From contig NZ_KK211375.1 of the NCBI RefSeq assembly GCF_000621965.1, forward strand, positions 178,729-242,728: a DNA stretch of 64,000 bases. The letters are read 5' to 3'. The notes beneath the pieces were generated by a model, which saw nothing but the letters and a program-made list of their open reading frames with translations, searched no databases and was not told the origin of the DNA. This document shows, piece after piece, positions 46,751-56,466 of this stretch (the first letter of the stretch is position 1; the number at the start of each line of letters is the position of its first letter). The position numbers were made by a program, and so were the translations under genes. The DNA comes from Methanobrevibacter wolinii SH (lineage in GTDB: Archaea > Methanobacteriota > Methanobacteria > Methanobacteriales > Methanobacteriaceae).

Positions 46751-47806
46751 TTATTGTAACATTTCATATTCTATTATATCATCTGCTTTAATTTCGATTT
46801 TTGTTTTTTTACCTATTATTTCTTCTATTTTATTTGGAGATATTCCTGTTCCTGGACGTTTATATGTTAAATCACTTTCTTTGATAATACTATTCTTTGG
46901 AATGTTATTTTTAGCTATAATAGAACGTCTTGCTTGTAATCTTGATTCTTTTTCACATTCTAATGGTATTTTTTCATATTGTCCATTTATCTTATTTATA
47001 AATTTTATATTTCTTTTAAATTTACGTACATCATCAGGATCCATTGCATGATAATGATCATTACCTATTAAAGTTTTATCTAATGTAAAATGTTTTTCAA
47101 TAATATTAGCACCATAAAGATATGCTGTAGTTAATGTTAACATTTCATCATCAGGTTTTGTATGATCTGAGTACCCAATCTCAAATGTAGGGTATGATTC
47201 TTTGAGATTTTTAATCATTAAAAGGTTTGCATCTTCATATTTTGTTGGATATGAAAGCACACAATGAAGTAATCCAATTTCAATATTTGAATCAACATCT
47301 TTTATTACTTTTATTGCTTCATCTATTTCTTTCATATAAGATGCGCCTGTTGATAATATAATTGGTTTTTTCTTACTTGCTATCTTTTTAATAAAAGGTA
47401 TGTTATTTAAATCAGATGATGAAATTTTATATACATCCATATATTCATCAAGATAATCTACACTTTCAAAATCAAATGGTGTTGATAAGAATTTTATTCC
47501 AAGTTTTTTACAATAATTTGCTAATTCTTTGTATTCTTCATTTCCAAATGAATCAAATTTTTTAAATAATTCAAATTGACTTTTTGTTGGTTCTTCATTT
47601 AAATCCCAATATGCTGGAGAATTACGACTTGCAATTGTTTCAGCTTTGTATGTTTGAAATTTTACTCCATCACAACCAGATTCTTTTGCTTCTTTTATCA
47701 TTAATTTTGCAGCATCCATATTTGTAATTTTTTCTTTTTTAGCAATATCATAATAATTAACACCAATTTCTGCAATTAAAAATGGTTTTGTTTTAAATAT
47801 ACTCAA
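46751..47806 (-). CDS. neuB: NeuB-family nonulosonic acid synthase with SAF domain
   Basis: A 351-residue NeuB/PseI/LegI-type synthase that condenses phosphoenolpyruvate with a hexosamine derivative to form a nine-carbon acid (N-acetylneuraminate, pseudaminate or legionaminate). The TIM barrel runs from FLIAEIGVNYYD through DGVKFQTYKAET, FLSTPFDFESVDYL, ILSTGASYMKEI, IGYSDHT and NIIEKHFTLDKTL; the C-terminal SAF domain (about 290-351) resembles antifreeze protein. Which sugar is made cannot be told. The next gene follows 14 bases later. Confidence 0.9.
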   Translation of the reverse strand: MSIFKTKPFLIAEIGVNYYDIAKKEKITNMDAAKLMIKEAKESGCDGVKFQTYKAETIASRNSPAYWDLNEEPTKSQFELFKKFDSFGNEEYKELANYCKKLGIKFLSTPFDFESVDYLDEYMDVYKISSSDLNNIPFIKKIASKKKPIILSTGASYMKEIDEAIKVIKDVDSNIEIGLLHCVLSYPTKYEDANLLMIKNLKESYPTFEIGYSDHTKPDDEMLTLTTAYLYGANIIEKHFTLDKTLIGNDHYHAMDPDDVRKFKRNIKFINKINGQYEKIPLECEKESRLQARRSIIAKNNIPKNSIIKESDLTYKRPGTGISPNKIEEIIGKKTKIEIKADDIIEYEMLQ

Positions 47807-48279
47807 TTAATACACCTTCTAATTTGAAGCTATTTTTTGAAAATTATTTTTAATTTTATTATTTAAATAATATTAATATTTCTTTAATTTTTTCTAATTC
47901 TTTGTGTTTTTTAGGTTTTTCTTGTTTTTTTTACCTTTTGCTTATTTATCTTATTTTAAATTTTTAATTGGATTATTGTTTAAAAAACTCGTATATTTTT
48001 AAAAAAAAATTTATAATAATGATTTAAAATTGAGCTTTATAATTCTATAATTTATTAAATTTTAAATTTAATATTTTAAATAATGTTTTTAGGTTTTATT
48101 AAATTAATTTTCTTGAAACCATTTAAATTTAAAATATAATTTATGAAAATAATTAGAATTTTTAAAGTTAATAAATTATATCTTTAATGTCTAAATCTTA
48201 AATAAAAATAGTAATGTTTTTAATTTTATTTTATAAAAATAGTGTTTTTAATAATTAAAGTGTTAAGAATTTAACAGTT
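47807..48279. other. intergenic region between neuB and the synthetase fusion gene
   Basis: About 470 AT-rich bases inside the glycan locus. It must contain a promoter for neuB on the minus strand. No gene, strong hairpin or complete repeat copy was recognised. Confidence 0.45.
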
Positions 48280-49965
48280 TTAATTATTTTCTTCATTTGA
48301 TTTTTTTTGTTTTTTGAATTCTTTATATTTTGAATGTAATACATTTATAATATTCTCATAGCCATGTTTTAAATCAATGTACTTCATATTTTCTGAAAGT
48401 TCTTTTCTTAACTCAAAATTATTAACAAGATTTATAAAAGCATTCATAATATCTTCATCTTTAACATTGGTACCAAGACCAAGATTTATAAATCCATTGT
48501 CTCTATTTCCAAATACATGTGTAAGTTCTCTTTCATTTTGACATATACATATACATGGAACACCTACTGAAGCAACTTCATACATTGTTCTTCCTGCAGA
48601 TGTGAATATTATGTCCGCATTGTACATATATTGACTAATATTCTTTACATTTTCAAATATTCTTACATTAATGTTGTTTTCATATTTTGATTCAAAACTT
48701 TCTTTATTAGGATATCCAAGTCCTAAAATTACTGTAATACTTTTACTGTATCCAGTAGCAAGTATTGCATTTAATGTTTTTTCAGTAAGATTATTTGGAT
48801 CAGTTCCACCAAATGTTAAAAGAACTTCACCAACATCTTCTTTAAGGGATTTAAATGGTTGATAATAGAATTCTCCTCTTAATATATAATAATTAGGTCC
48901 AGAGTAAAGATTTGGAATATTATCTTGGTGTTCATATAATGCATCAAATATTACATTTGCATATTTTGTTCCTTCTCCAATATCTTCAAAATTAACAATA
49001 AAGTAACCTAAATCTTTTAATTGTTTCATATAATTGACATCAGTATTTAAAATATCATTTACAATTATATCTGGATTAAATTCCATAATTTTTTCTATTA
49101 AATCATCGTTTCCATTATGGGTTATGTATTTGTAATTATTTTCACTTACAAGTTTAATTCCGAGAGGTTTATTTTCATCAAGTAAAAATATAACATCGTG
49201 ATTTGTAAGTTTTGATGCTAATGAAAGACATCTATAGATATGTCCTGTTCCAATAATATTTGTTGCATCAGTTTTGAGAATTACTCTTTTTTTGTTTAAT
49301 ATTTTTTCTGCAACCCACCAATCTTCATAATTATCAATATCTACACTTTCTTCTTTAGATATTTCAATTAAACCGATGTTATCACCTATACGTGAATTTT
49401 CATTTATACAAGTTCTTTTTGAACCTAGAATTGCACCAGTTTCTTTATAAGTTTTAGGTAAATATTGTCTGTTTAATCTTTCTTTATATAATGGATAGAA
49501 GGATTGTGATTCTTCATCATACCCCCAACTTAAACCTCTATCATCATATACACTTATTATTGTATCAAAGTCGTTATTTACTAATTGTTCAATTGCATAA
49601 TCTAAAGTTTCTGTTTTAAGAAGTGGAGAAGTTGGTTGAACTGTAATAACAATATCAAATTCATCCATTGTCCTTTTTTCTTCTTTTTGAACAGCATCAT
49701 ATATTACTGGATCAAGAGGAACCTCATCTTCTGCAAGTTCAGGACTTCTAAATTGTGTTTCTGCTCCATATTGCTGTGCAATAAATTGTATCTTTGTATC
49801 ATCTGTTGAGACTATTACTTTATCAACATATTTTGATTGTTTAACAGTAGTAATAACATGAGCTACTAAAGGTTTATCTCCTAAAAATCTTATGTTTTTT
49901 CTAGGAATACTTTTAGATCCTCCTCTTGCTGGAATAATTACAATCACTTGTTTGTTATTATACAT
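48280..49965 (-). CDS. fused CMP-nonulosonate synthetase and PseG-like hydrolase
   Basis: A 561-residue two-domain protein. Residues 1-228 are a CMP-sugar synthetase (NeuA/PseF; IPARGGSKSIPRKNI and TVQPTSPLLK) that activates the nine-carbon acid with CTP. Residues 230-550 are a GT-B-like domain of the PseG family (GTGHIYRCLSLASKL, LLTFGGTDPNNLTEK, ADIIFTSAGRTMYEVASVGVP), which removes UDP from the 2,4-diacetamido sugar before NeuB acts. So one protein holds two non-consecutive steps that flank the NeuB step. PseG-like content favours a pseudaminate- or legionaminate-type sugar over sialic acid. Confidence 0.87.
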   Translation of the reverse strand: MYNNKQVIVIIPARGGSKSIPRKNIRFLGDKPLVAHVITTVKQSKYVDKVIVSTDDTKIQFIAQQYGAETQFRSPELAEDEVPLDPVIYDAVQKEEKRTMDEFDIVITVQPTSPLLKTETLDYAIEQLVNNDFDTIISVYDDRGLSWGYDEESQSFYPLYKERLNRQYLPKTYKETGAILGSKRTCINENSRIGDNIGLIEISKEESVDIDNYEDWWVAEKILNKKRVILKTDATNIIGTGHIYRCLSLASKLTNHDVIFLLDENKPLGIKLVSENNYKYITHNGNDDLIEKIMEFNPDIIVNDILNTDVNYMKQLKDLGYFIVNFEDIGEGTKYANVIFDALYEHQDNIPNLYSGPNYYILRGEFYYQPFKSLKEDVGEVLLTFGGTDPNNLTEKTLNAILATGYSKSITVILGLGYPNKESFESKYENNINVRIFENVKNISQYMYNADIIFTSAGRTMYEVASVGVPCICICQNERELTHVFGNRDNGFINLGLGTNVKDEDIMNAFINLVNNFELRKELSENMKYIDLKHGYENIINVLHSKYKEFKKQKKSNEENN

Positions 49966-50411
49966 GACAAAAACCTATATTTTTTTTATAATTCAATACA
50001 ATTATATTTATTAACACTTAACTTATTAAAACTTAATTATTTTTTTAGATTTTTGGCTATGTTGAAATCCCTCTAATTTTTAAAAAAACTTTTTTAAATT
50101 TAGGATATGTTGAAATTTCTCTAATTTTTAAAAAAACTTTCTTAAATTTAATTTTTAAATATAAATACTATTTATATTATTAAAAAAATAGTTTTCAAAA
50201 GATTAGATTTTTATAATTATTAATTTTTATATAAAATTTTAAAAGATTTAAATAACATAATATAATAATGTTTATAAATTAAATATTATGAATTTTTTAA
50301 TTTATTAAAAACTTTTTATTTTAATATTTTCATTTATTGATTTTATTTTAATATATATGGACTTTAATTATTAAGAATTTTAAAACAATAAATTAACTTT
50401 TGGTGTATATA
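49966..50411. other. divergent promoter region with a duplicated repeat element
   Basis: About 445 AT-rich bases between the synthetase fusion and hypD. It includes the dispersed element (50054-50205) with an internally duplicated left end. Candidate promoters are too numerous to choose from. Confidence 0.5.
50054..50205 (-). repeat. dispersed inverted-end element, copy H with duplicated left arm
   Basis: The sequence TATGTTGAAAT-CTCTAATTTTTAAAAAAACTT occurs twice, 48 bases apart (GTTGAAAT at 50061 and 50109), then a single body with TTTTTAAATATAAATACT and ends AATAGTTTTCAAAAGATTA. Orientation as copy B. Confidence 0.65.
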
Positions 50412-51458
50412 ATGAAAAATATGTCTAAAGAACTTATTAGCCGTATAAATGATTTAGCAGTACCTATTAGAATTATGCATGTATGTGGATCACATGAACA
50501 TACTATTATGGAGAATGGTATTAGAAGTTTACTTCCTCCTGAAGTTGAAATTATTGCAGGTCCTGGTTGTCCTGTATGTGTTGTACCATCAAGAGAAATT
50601 GATGAAAGTATTCAATTATTAGAAAAAGGTGCTATTATAACTACTTTTGGTGATATGTTAAGAGTTCCGGGTTCTGATTCTTCTCTTGCAGATAAAAAAG
50701 CTGAAGGTGGGGATGTACGTGTAGTTTATGGTATTAATCGTGCTGTAGAAATTGCAGAAAAAACTGATAAAGAAGTAGTATTTATTTCTGCTGGATTTGA
50801 AACTACTGCACCAACTACTGCTTCAGAAATATTAAATAATCCTCCTGAAAACTTTTCTATTTTATCATGTCATAGATTAATTCCTCCTGCAATTGATTGG
50901 TTAATTAATTCTGGACAAACAAATTTAGATGCACTTATTGAACCAGGTCATGTTTGTACTATTATTGGTAATAAACCATTTGAACACTTTTCAAAAGATT
51001 ATGGTATACCTCAGGTTACTGCAGGTTTTAATCCTCTTGATATTCTCATGTCTGTATATATGATTCTTCGTCAAGTTAATAAAGGAGAACCAAAAATAGA
51101 AAATGAATATAAACGAGCTGTACGTTATGAAGGTAATACTATTGCTCAAGAAGCTATGAATGAAGTTTTTGAAGTAGGTAGTAGGGAATGGAGAGGTTTT
51201 CCAAAAATTCCTAATTCAATTCTTGAAGTTAAAGATGAATTTTCACAGTACAATGCACGTGAAAAATTTGATATTGAAGTTAAAGATGTTAAAGAAGCAC
51301 CTAAAGGTTGTATTTGTGGTCCAATTTTAAGAGGGTTAAGAAAACCTAGTGATTGTAAATTATTTAGACATGAATGTAATCCACTTCACCCAATTGGTGC
51401 ATGTATGGTATCAAAAGAAGGAACTTGTAATATTGCATATAGATATAGTTCTGATTGA
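50412..51458 (+). CDS. hypD: hydrogenase maturation factor HypD
   Basis: A 348-residue HypD, the iron-sulfur scaffold on which HypC and HypE/F assemble the Fe(CN)2CO unit of [NiFe] hydrogenases. Conserved segments are MHVCGSHEHTI, GPGCPVCVVP, FISAGFETTAPTTA, CHRLIPPAI and the cluster-binding C-terminus GCICGPILRGLRKP with CNPLHPIGACMVSKEGTC. It serves the nickel hydrogenases and is not part of [Fe]-hydrogenase (Hmd) maturation. Start ATG 50412 follows GGTG. No other hyp genes are in the window. Confidence 0.95.
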   Translation: MKNMSKELISRINDLAVPIRIMHVCGSHEHTIMENGIRSLLPPEVEIIAGPGCPVCVVPSREIDESIQLLEKGAIITTFGDMLRVPGSDSSLADKKAEGGDVRVVYGINRAVEIAEKTDKEVVFISAGFETTAPTTASEILNNPPENFSILSCHRLIPPAIDWLINSGQTNLDALIEPGHVCTIIGNKPFEHFSKDYGIPQVTAGFNPLDILMSVYMILRQVNKGEPKIENEYKRAVRYEGNTIAQEAMNEVFEVGSREWRGFPKIPNSILEVKDEFSQYNAREKFDIEVKDVKEAPKGCICGPILRGLRKPSDCKLFRHECNPLHPIGACMVSKEGTCNIAYRYSSD

Positions 51459-51732
51459 TTTTACAGGATTATATTTAAAATTTTAGTAATTTTTGGCTTT
51501 ATTGAAATTTTCTAAATTTATAATATAATTTATTTAAATTTAAAATAAATAGTCTTTAAATGGTTAAATTTTAAATTAATTATTGTTTTAAAATTTATGG
51601 ATTTTAGAGGGTTAATTTTAAATTAACTATAATTTTAAAATAAATAGATTTTATAAAGTTAAATTTTAAATAAATTGCTTTTCAATAATGTCAATTATTT
51701 ATAGATTTATTTTTATAATTTGAGGAAGTATT
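51459..51732. repeat. repeat-rich intergenic region between hypD and the phosphatase gene
   Basis: A partial dispersed-element left end (GGCTTTATTGAAATTTTCTA) lies at about 51494-51513. Then from about 51540 to 51690 a unit containing AAATAAATAG, a TTTA-rich link and GGTTAAATTTTAAATTAA recurs about three times with a period near 55 bases. Confidence 0.5.
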
Positions 51733-52431
51733 ATGGTGGATATAAAAGCAATTGCTGTAGATATTGATGGAACAATTACTGATAATCATAGAAGATTATG
51801 TATATCTGCAATGAAAGCAATAAGAGAAGCTGAAGATAAAGGTATACCAACAATTATTGTTACAGGTAATGTTGCAGATTTTGCATATGCTGCAGAAATA
51901 TTTATTGGATCTAGTGGTGGTATTGTATTTGAAAATGGTGGAGGTATCTTTAAAGAATATGAAAATAATAATGAACTTTTGATTTTTGGTGATAAAACTG
52001 AAGTTAATCGGGCTCATGAACATTTGATTAAAGAACTTCCAGATATTATGGTATCTAGTGATAATAAGTTTAGGGTTGCTGAAAAATGTTATTATAAAGA
52101 TAATGTTACAAGAAATCAAGTTGCTGAAATTGTTAAAGATTATAATGTTACAGTATATGATAGTGGATTTGCATTACATATTACTGATCCTAATGTAAAT
52201 AAAGGTTCTTCACTTATTGAATTATTAAAATGGTTAGATATCTCTGCAGATAATGTTATGGGTATTGGTGATAGTGAAAATGACATTGAATTTTTAAATG
52301 TTTGTGGTCTTAAAGTAGCTGTTGCAAATGCTGATGAACGTTTAAAAAATATTGGAGATTATGTTTGTAAAAATAAGTATGGTGATGGAGTAAGTGAAGC
52401 TATATATAAATTTGTATTAAATAATTATTGA
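51733..52431 (+). CDS. phosphoglycolate phosphatase (archaeal HAD IIB)
   Basis: A 232-residue HAD-superfamily phosphatase of the archaeal phosphoglycolate phosphatase family. Motif I DIDGTITDN, motif II IVTGN, the lysine in NKGSSLIELLKW and motif IV GIGDSENDIEFL are all present, with a type IIB cap between II and III. It dephosphorylates 2-phosphoglycolate, though relatives accept other small sugar phosphates. GAGGAAGTATT precedes the ATG. It appears monocistronic. Confidence 0.88.
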   Translation: MVDIKAIAVDIDGTITDNHRRLCISAMKAIREAEDKGIPTIIVTGNVADFAYAAEIFIGSSGGIVFENGGGIFKEYENNNELLIFGDKTEVNRAHEHLIKELPDIMVSSDNKFRVAEKCYYKDNVTRNQVAEIVKDYNVTVYDSGFALHITDPNVNKGSSLIELLKWLDISADNVMGIGDSENDIEFLNVCGLKVAVANADERLKNIGDYVCKNKYGDGVSEAIYKFVLNNY

Positions 52432-52437
52432 TATTGG

Positions 52438-52522
52438 AGTCTGTTGAATTTTTTTAACAGTATTAATACTAGAATTAAATTTTTAAAAAATTTATTCTAA
52501 ATATTAGAAGGATTTCAACAAT
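52438..52522 (+). repeat. dispersed inverted-end element, copy J
   Basis: Starts AGTCTGTTGAATTT, contains ACAGTATTAATACTAGAATT and TTTATTCTAAATATTAGAAG, and ends GATTTCAACAATT. It matches copy A in order but lacks about 20 bases near the left end. It begins 7 bases after the phosphatase stop. Confidence 0.6.
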
Positions 52523-52622
52523 TACAAATTTTTATATTTGAATAATTTATAAAATTAGAATATACAAAGTATTATTAATTTAATTGTTTTATTATAATAA
52601 AAATTATTTTAGAAGGAATTTT

Positions 52623-53930
52623 ATGTTAAATGAATTATCACAAAAAGCTATTTCTGAAGTTTCAAAATATGCTGATGATTATGAAATTTATATTAGTCAA
52701 TCAAATGGTATTGAATTAAATGCTGAAAAAACTGAGCTTAATTTTGCAAAAGACGAAATTCATGTCGGTATAGGAATAAGTGTACTTAAGGATAATAAAT
52801 TAGGTCATGCTTATACTAGTGATGTTAATGAAATTGCAAAAACTGCAAAACAAGCATATCTTAATTCTAAAATTAATGAAGAGGATAAAAATTTTAGTTT
52901 TGCACCAAATTCTAAATTTAAATCAGTAAAAGGAGTATATGATAAACGAATTGATGATATTTCTCTTGATGATGGTACAGAATATATGAACAATATTTTT
53001 GATGTTGTATCTGATGAAAAATGTCAAGTAAGTTCTGGTGGTTTTTCAGTTGTTAAAGGAGAATCATTAATTGTAAATTCTAATGGTCTTAATGCTTATG
53101 ATAAATCTACAGGATTTGGTGGTTATGTTGCAGTAAATGTTACAGATAATGGAGAATTATTTAATGCATATGATGGGGAATCTTTATGTACTTTTAATCT
53201 TGATGGTGAAAAACTTGCAAGAGGTGTATGTAAATTAGCAAAAGATTCACTTCATGGTGAAGCTATTGAAACTAAAGATATGCCTGTAATATTGGATTAT
53301 CATGCAGCAGCTGGTTTATTAAATAATTTCTTAAATGGTATTAGTGGAGATAATGTTTTACGTGGAAGATCTATTTTAGCAGATAAAATAGGAAAAGAAG
53401 TAGTAAGTTCTAATTTGTCAATTTATGATGATAATACTTATGAAGGCGGTCTTTTATCTGGTATATGTGATGGAGAAGGTACACCTTCACAAAAAACTGT
53501 TATTGCAGATAATGGAATATTAAAAAATTTCATATTTGATATTTATAATGCTAATAAAGGAAATACTGAAAGTACTTCTAATGGATTTAGAGGTTCATAT
53601 GCAGGAATTCCAAGTGTAGGAACTTCAAATGTAATATTTGACTTTGATGAAACTGAAGATATTTCTGAAATTGATAATGGTATTATTGTTAATAATGTTT
53701 TAGGTGCACATACAGCAAATCCAATTTCTGGTGATTTTTCTGTAGAAGCAAGTAATGTATTTAAAATTGAAAATGGTGAAATAACTAAACCAGTTAAAAA
53801 AGCTATGATTAGCGGTAATATATATGATTGTTTAAAAAATTGTATTGGTATAAAATCAAATATTAGACAATTAGGTAGTTTTGTAATTCCAAAAATAGGA
53901 GTTAATTCATTAAGAGTTATTGGCCAATAA
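52623..53930 (+). CDS. TldD/PmbA-family protein, PmbA (TldE) type
   Basis: A 435-residue TldD/PmbA protein. In bacteria TldD and TldE form a heterodimeric metalloprotease that trims peptides. This one lacks the HExxH motif of TldD and so is the PmbA/TldE-type partner; recognisable parts are VGIGISVLKDNKLGHAYTSD, NGLNAYDKSTGFGGYV and the C-terminal SGDFSVEASNVFKIENGEI. No TldD partner is in the window. An in-frame ATG at 52584 is too far upstream; AGAAGGAA precedes ATG 52623. Confidence 0.85.
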   Translation: MLNELSQKAISEVSKYADDYEIYISQSNGIELNAEKTELNFAKDEIHVGIGISVLKDNKLGHAYTSDVNEIAKTAKQAYLNSKINEEDKNFSFAPNSKFKSVKGVYDKRIDDISLDDGTEYMNNIFDVVSDEKCQVSSGGFSVVKGESLIVNSNGLNAYDKSTGFGGYVAVNVTDNGELFNAYDGESLCTFNLDGEKLARGVCKLAKDSLHGEAIETKDMPVILDYHAAAGLLNNFLNGISGDNVLRGRSILADKIGKEVVSSNLSIYDDNTYEGGLLSGICDGEGTPSQKTVIADNGILKNFIFDIYNANKGNTESTSNGFRGSYAGIPSVGTSNVIFDFDETEDISEIDNGIIVNNVLGAHTANPISGDFSVEASNVFKIENGEITKPVKKAMISGNIYDCLKNCIGIKSNIRQLGSFVIPKIGVNSLRVIGQ

Positions 53931-54277
53931 TTCTTAATTTATCTCTTAAAATATTTCTTATACTTAGATTTTAATTTAAAAATAAGTATTATTTATTATT
54001 TTAAATTTAAATAATATTTTTTATTTTTTCTTGTTTTTTTGTAAGTGTTATTTTTTATTTTTTTTATGGGTTTTATTTTTTTCTTGTTTTTTTGTAATTG
54101 TTATTTTTTTTATAATTTATTGGTTTGTATTTTTTAAATTATTTTATTATAAATTAAATTAGAGTATATAAATAAAATAAGTAATTTCTAAAAAATAGAG
54201 GGTAATTTCAAGTGTAATTATATTATAAATTAATACTTGAAATAAAAATTAATTTAGAAGTTATAATTATAAAAAAA
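53931..54277. repeat. T-rich intergenic region with a two-copy repeat
   Basis: Between convergent genes. ATTTTTTCTTGTTTTTTTGT followed by A(A/T)GTGTTATTTTTTAT occurs at about 54022-54057 and again at about 54073-54112, roughly 52 bases apart. The T runs suggest transcription ends here for the upstream gene. Confidence 0.55.
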
Positions 54278-56023
54278 TCAATAATCTGCATATTCTGATT
54301 TTTTATATAAAGTAACATTATCAAAATTAATGATTTTATCATAATTTTTAACTTCAAGACTTGAATCATTACCAATATAATAAGTAACATTATCTTTTTT
54401 TAGATTATATGTTCTAATTGTTGAATCATTAGAATTTTTCATATATTTAACTTCTTTATGTAAATACCAAACATATACTGGAGCTCTATCAGCAGATATT
54501 GTAGTGTTTATATAATCTGGATAATTATGTTCTAAGTAATTAGCCATATTATTTTCACTAGATACTAATGGATCAGTTTTATCTAAAGATATGTAGTAAA
54601 ATCCTGAACAGACAGAAACTATAATTAATATTAAGATAATAATTGTAGATAACTTTATATTATAATCTTTACGTTTGTTTTCTTTTAAATCAAATGATAT
54701 GTTTCTAATTTTTGATGTATTTAAAATTAAATATAATGAAAGAACAATCATTCCTACAAATCCGGGAGCCATTGTTGTAAAATATCTATTTGCTTTTACA
54801 AAGTGTGCTGAAAAGAAAATGAAGTATGCTAAAAACCAAATAAGCATTATAAAATCAAAATTAAATGATTTATACTTTCTTTTACGAGGTATATGGTTGT
54901 ATTTACCAATTATCTTGTTTAATTTAACAGCAAGAATATAAACAAATACAAAGAATAAAGCTTCTGTATATATAAATGAAATTTTACCAATACTTAAGAA
55001 TACAATAAATAAGACAATTAAATCAATATAAATCAATTTATATATTATGGATAAAGGCATAGAACGTCCAAATAATAAAATTGATTGTTGATTATAAGTT
55101 GTTTTTAAGGTGTTTCTTGATTTATAAATTATAAGTAAAATACCTATAGCTAAAATACCTATTAAAAGATAAGAAATCCAAGGTATAGCAGAATTTAAGC
55201 AATATGGAATGTTTACAATATAAAATCCTAAATCATTAACAACTTTATGTGAAAGTGTTGATTTAGAACTTTCAGATGCAACTTCGCCTGCTTGTGCTAA
55301 AAATCCTAAAGGAAGATTATTTAATTTAATATATATTATATAAGGTATTGTAAATATAAAACCAAGTAATATTCCACCTAATGTATTTTTCCAATATTTT
55401 TTAATTTTTCTACGTGAAAATACTCTTAAAATATAATATAAAACCATTATCATTAAACTTATTCCAGCAGTATACTTTGCAAAAAACCCTAAAACAATTG
55501 CAGGAAATGCAAGGTAGAAATATTTTTGATTTCTATCTACTGCCATTATTAAAGCATAAATTGCAATTATTGATAATGAAACTGAAGGAATATCAATAGT
55601 ACCATTTGCTGCCCATGTAATATTTACAGTTAAACAAGAATATAATACAGCACCTAAAACAGAATAAAAATTATTAAATCTTATTCTAAGTAATTTATAA
55701 AAGTATACTCCACCTAAGAAATAAAATATTCCAGTGACAATGAAAATACTAGTGAAATTTACATAACCTAATCTAAATAAAATAGAAGTTAAAAATGGAA
55801 TTAATGGTGGGAGATTGTTAATATAATTATATCCAGAAATAGAAACTCCTGAAAATCTTAATGCATATATTAAGTAAAAATAAACATCTCTAAATGATCT
55901 TCCAAGAATATTACTAGAAGAATTAACATATATGATGTAAGTAGTCATAATTGCAAATAAAACAATTACAAAACTTAAAGAAATTTTGTTTTGATTTCTT
56001 CTTAAATATTTCATTAATTCCAT
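54278..56023 (-). CDS. GT39-like membrane glycosyltransferase (paralogue 1)
   Basis: A 581-residue protein with about eleven membrane segments and a C-terminal soluble domain of about 85 residues, of the dolichyl-phosphate-mannose-type glycosyltransferase group (GT-C fold). The essential first-loop acidic region is FRDVYFYLIYALRFSG. It is clearly paralogous to the gene at 57359-59113: matching blocks include LPPLIPFLTSILFRLGYV, YFYKLLRIRF and FYLAFPAIVLGFFAKYTA. It probably adds sugars from a polyprenyl-phosphate donor to surface glycans. Start ATG 56023 follows TGAGGAA; TTG 56035 is less likely. Confidence 0.8.
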   Translation of the reverse strand: MELMKYLRRNQNKISLSFVIVLFAIMTTYIIYVNSSSNILGRSFRDVYFYLIYALRFSGVSISGYNYINNLPPLIPFLTSILFRLGYVNFTSIFIVTGIFYFLGGVYFYKLLRIRFNNFYSVLGAVLYSCLTVNITWAANGTIDIPSVSLSIIAIYALIMAVDRNQKYFYLAFPAIVLGFFAKYTAGISLMIMVLYYILRVFSRRKIKKYWKNTLGGILLGFIFTIPYIIYIKLNNLPLGFLAQAGEVASESSKSTLSHKVVNDLGFYIVNIPYCLNSAIPWISYLLIGILAIGILLIIYKSRNTLKTTYNQQSILLFGRSMPLSIIYKLIYIDLIVLFIVFLSIGKISFIYTEALFFVFVYILAVKLNKIIGKYNHIPRKRKYKSFNFDFIMLIWFLAYFIFFSAHFVKANRYFTTMAPGFVGMIVLSLYLILNTSKIRNISFDLKENKRKDYNIKLSTIIILILIIVSVCSGFYYISLDKTDPLVSSENNMANYLEHNYPDYINTTISADRAPVYVWYLHKEVKYMKNSNDSTIRTYNLKKDNVTYYIGNDSSLEVKNYDKIINFDNVTLYKKSEYADY

Positions 56024-56466
56024 ATAATTCCTCAAATATTAATAAAAGATATTTTTTCTTGAAATTATTAATTATAATTAAATTTATATTTAGTTTAAAA
56101 GCATGTTTTATAAGCTTAATTTCAATTAAAATCATTTTTATAAAGTTAAATTTTTAAGTAAATATATTTCAAGATTATTTAAAATATCTATAAAACTTTA
56201 AAACTAATTTTACAAAAAATATTAGTATAATAATTAATTGTTTATAAAATTAATATTTATATTTAAATTATAAACTATATAAAATTTATAAAAAATATTC
56301 ATGTTTTAATAAAAATCTGTAATTAATGAATGTATAAAATATTTATGTATTAATAAAATTCGCTAAATAATAAAACTTTAAAAAAATATGTCTATAAAAT
56401 ATAAGTATAGATAAATTAATAAATAAAACTAGATTTAATATTTAACTAAAAAAATGACGTGTTTAA
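56024..56466. other. divergent promoter region between the GT39 gene and the DGGGP synthase gene
   Basis: About 440 AT-rich bases between divergent genes. TATA-like TTTATAAAATTAATATTTATA and ATTTATAAAAAATATTC occur at about 56240-56300. Nothing else was recognised. Confidence 0.45.

Noticed and set aside
48671-48862. Small open frame antisense to the synthetase fusion gene
   Set aside because: Inside a clear two-domain gene, no ribosome binding site, no family match.
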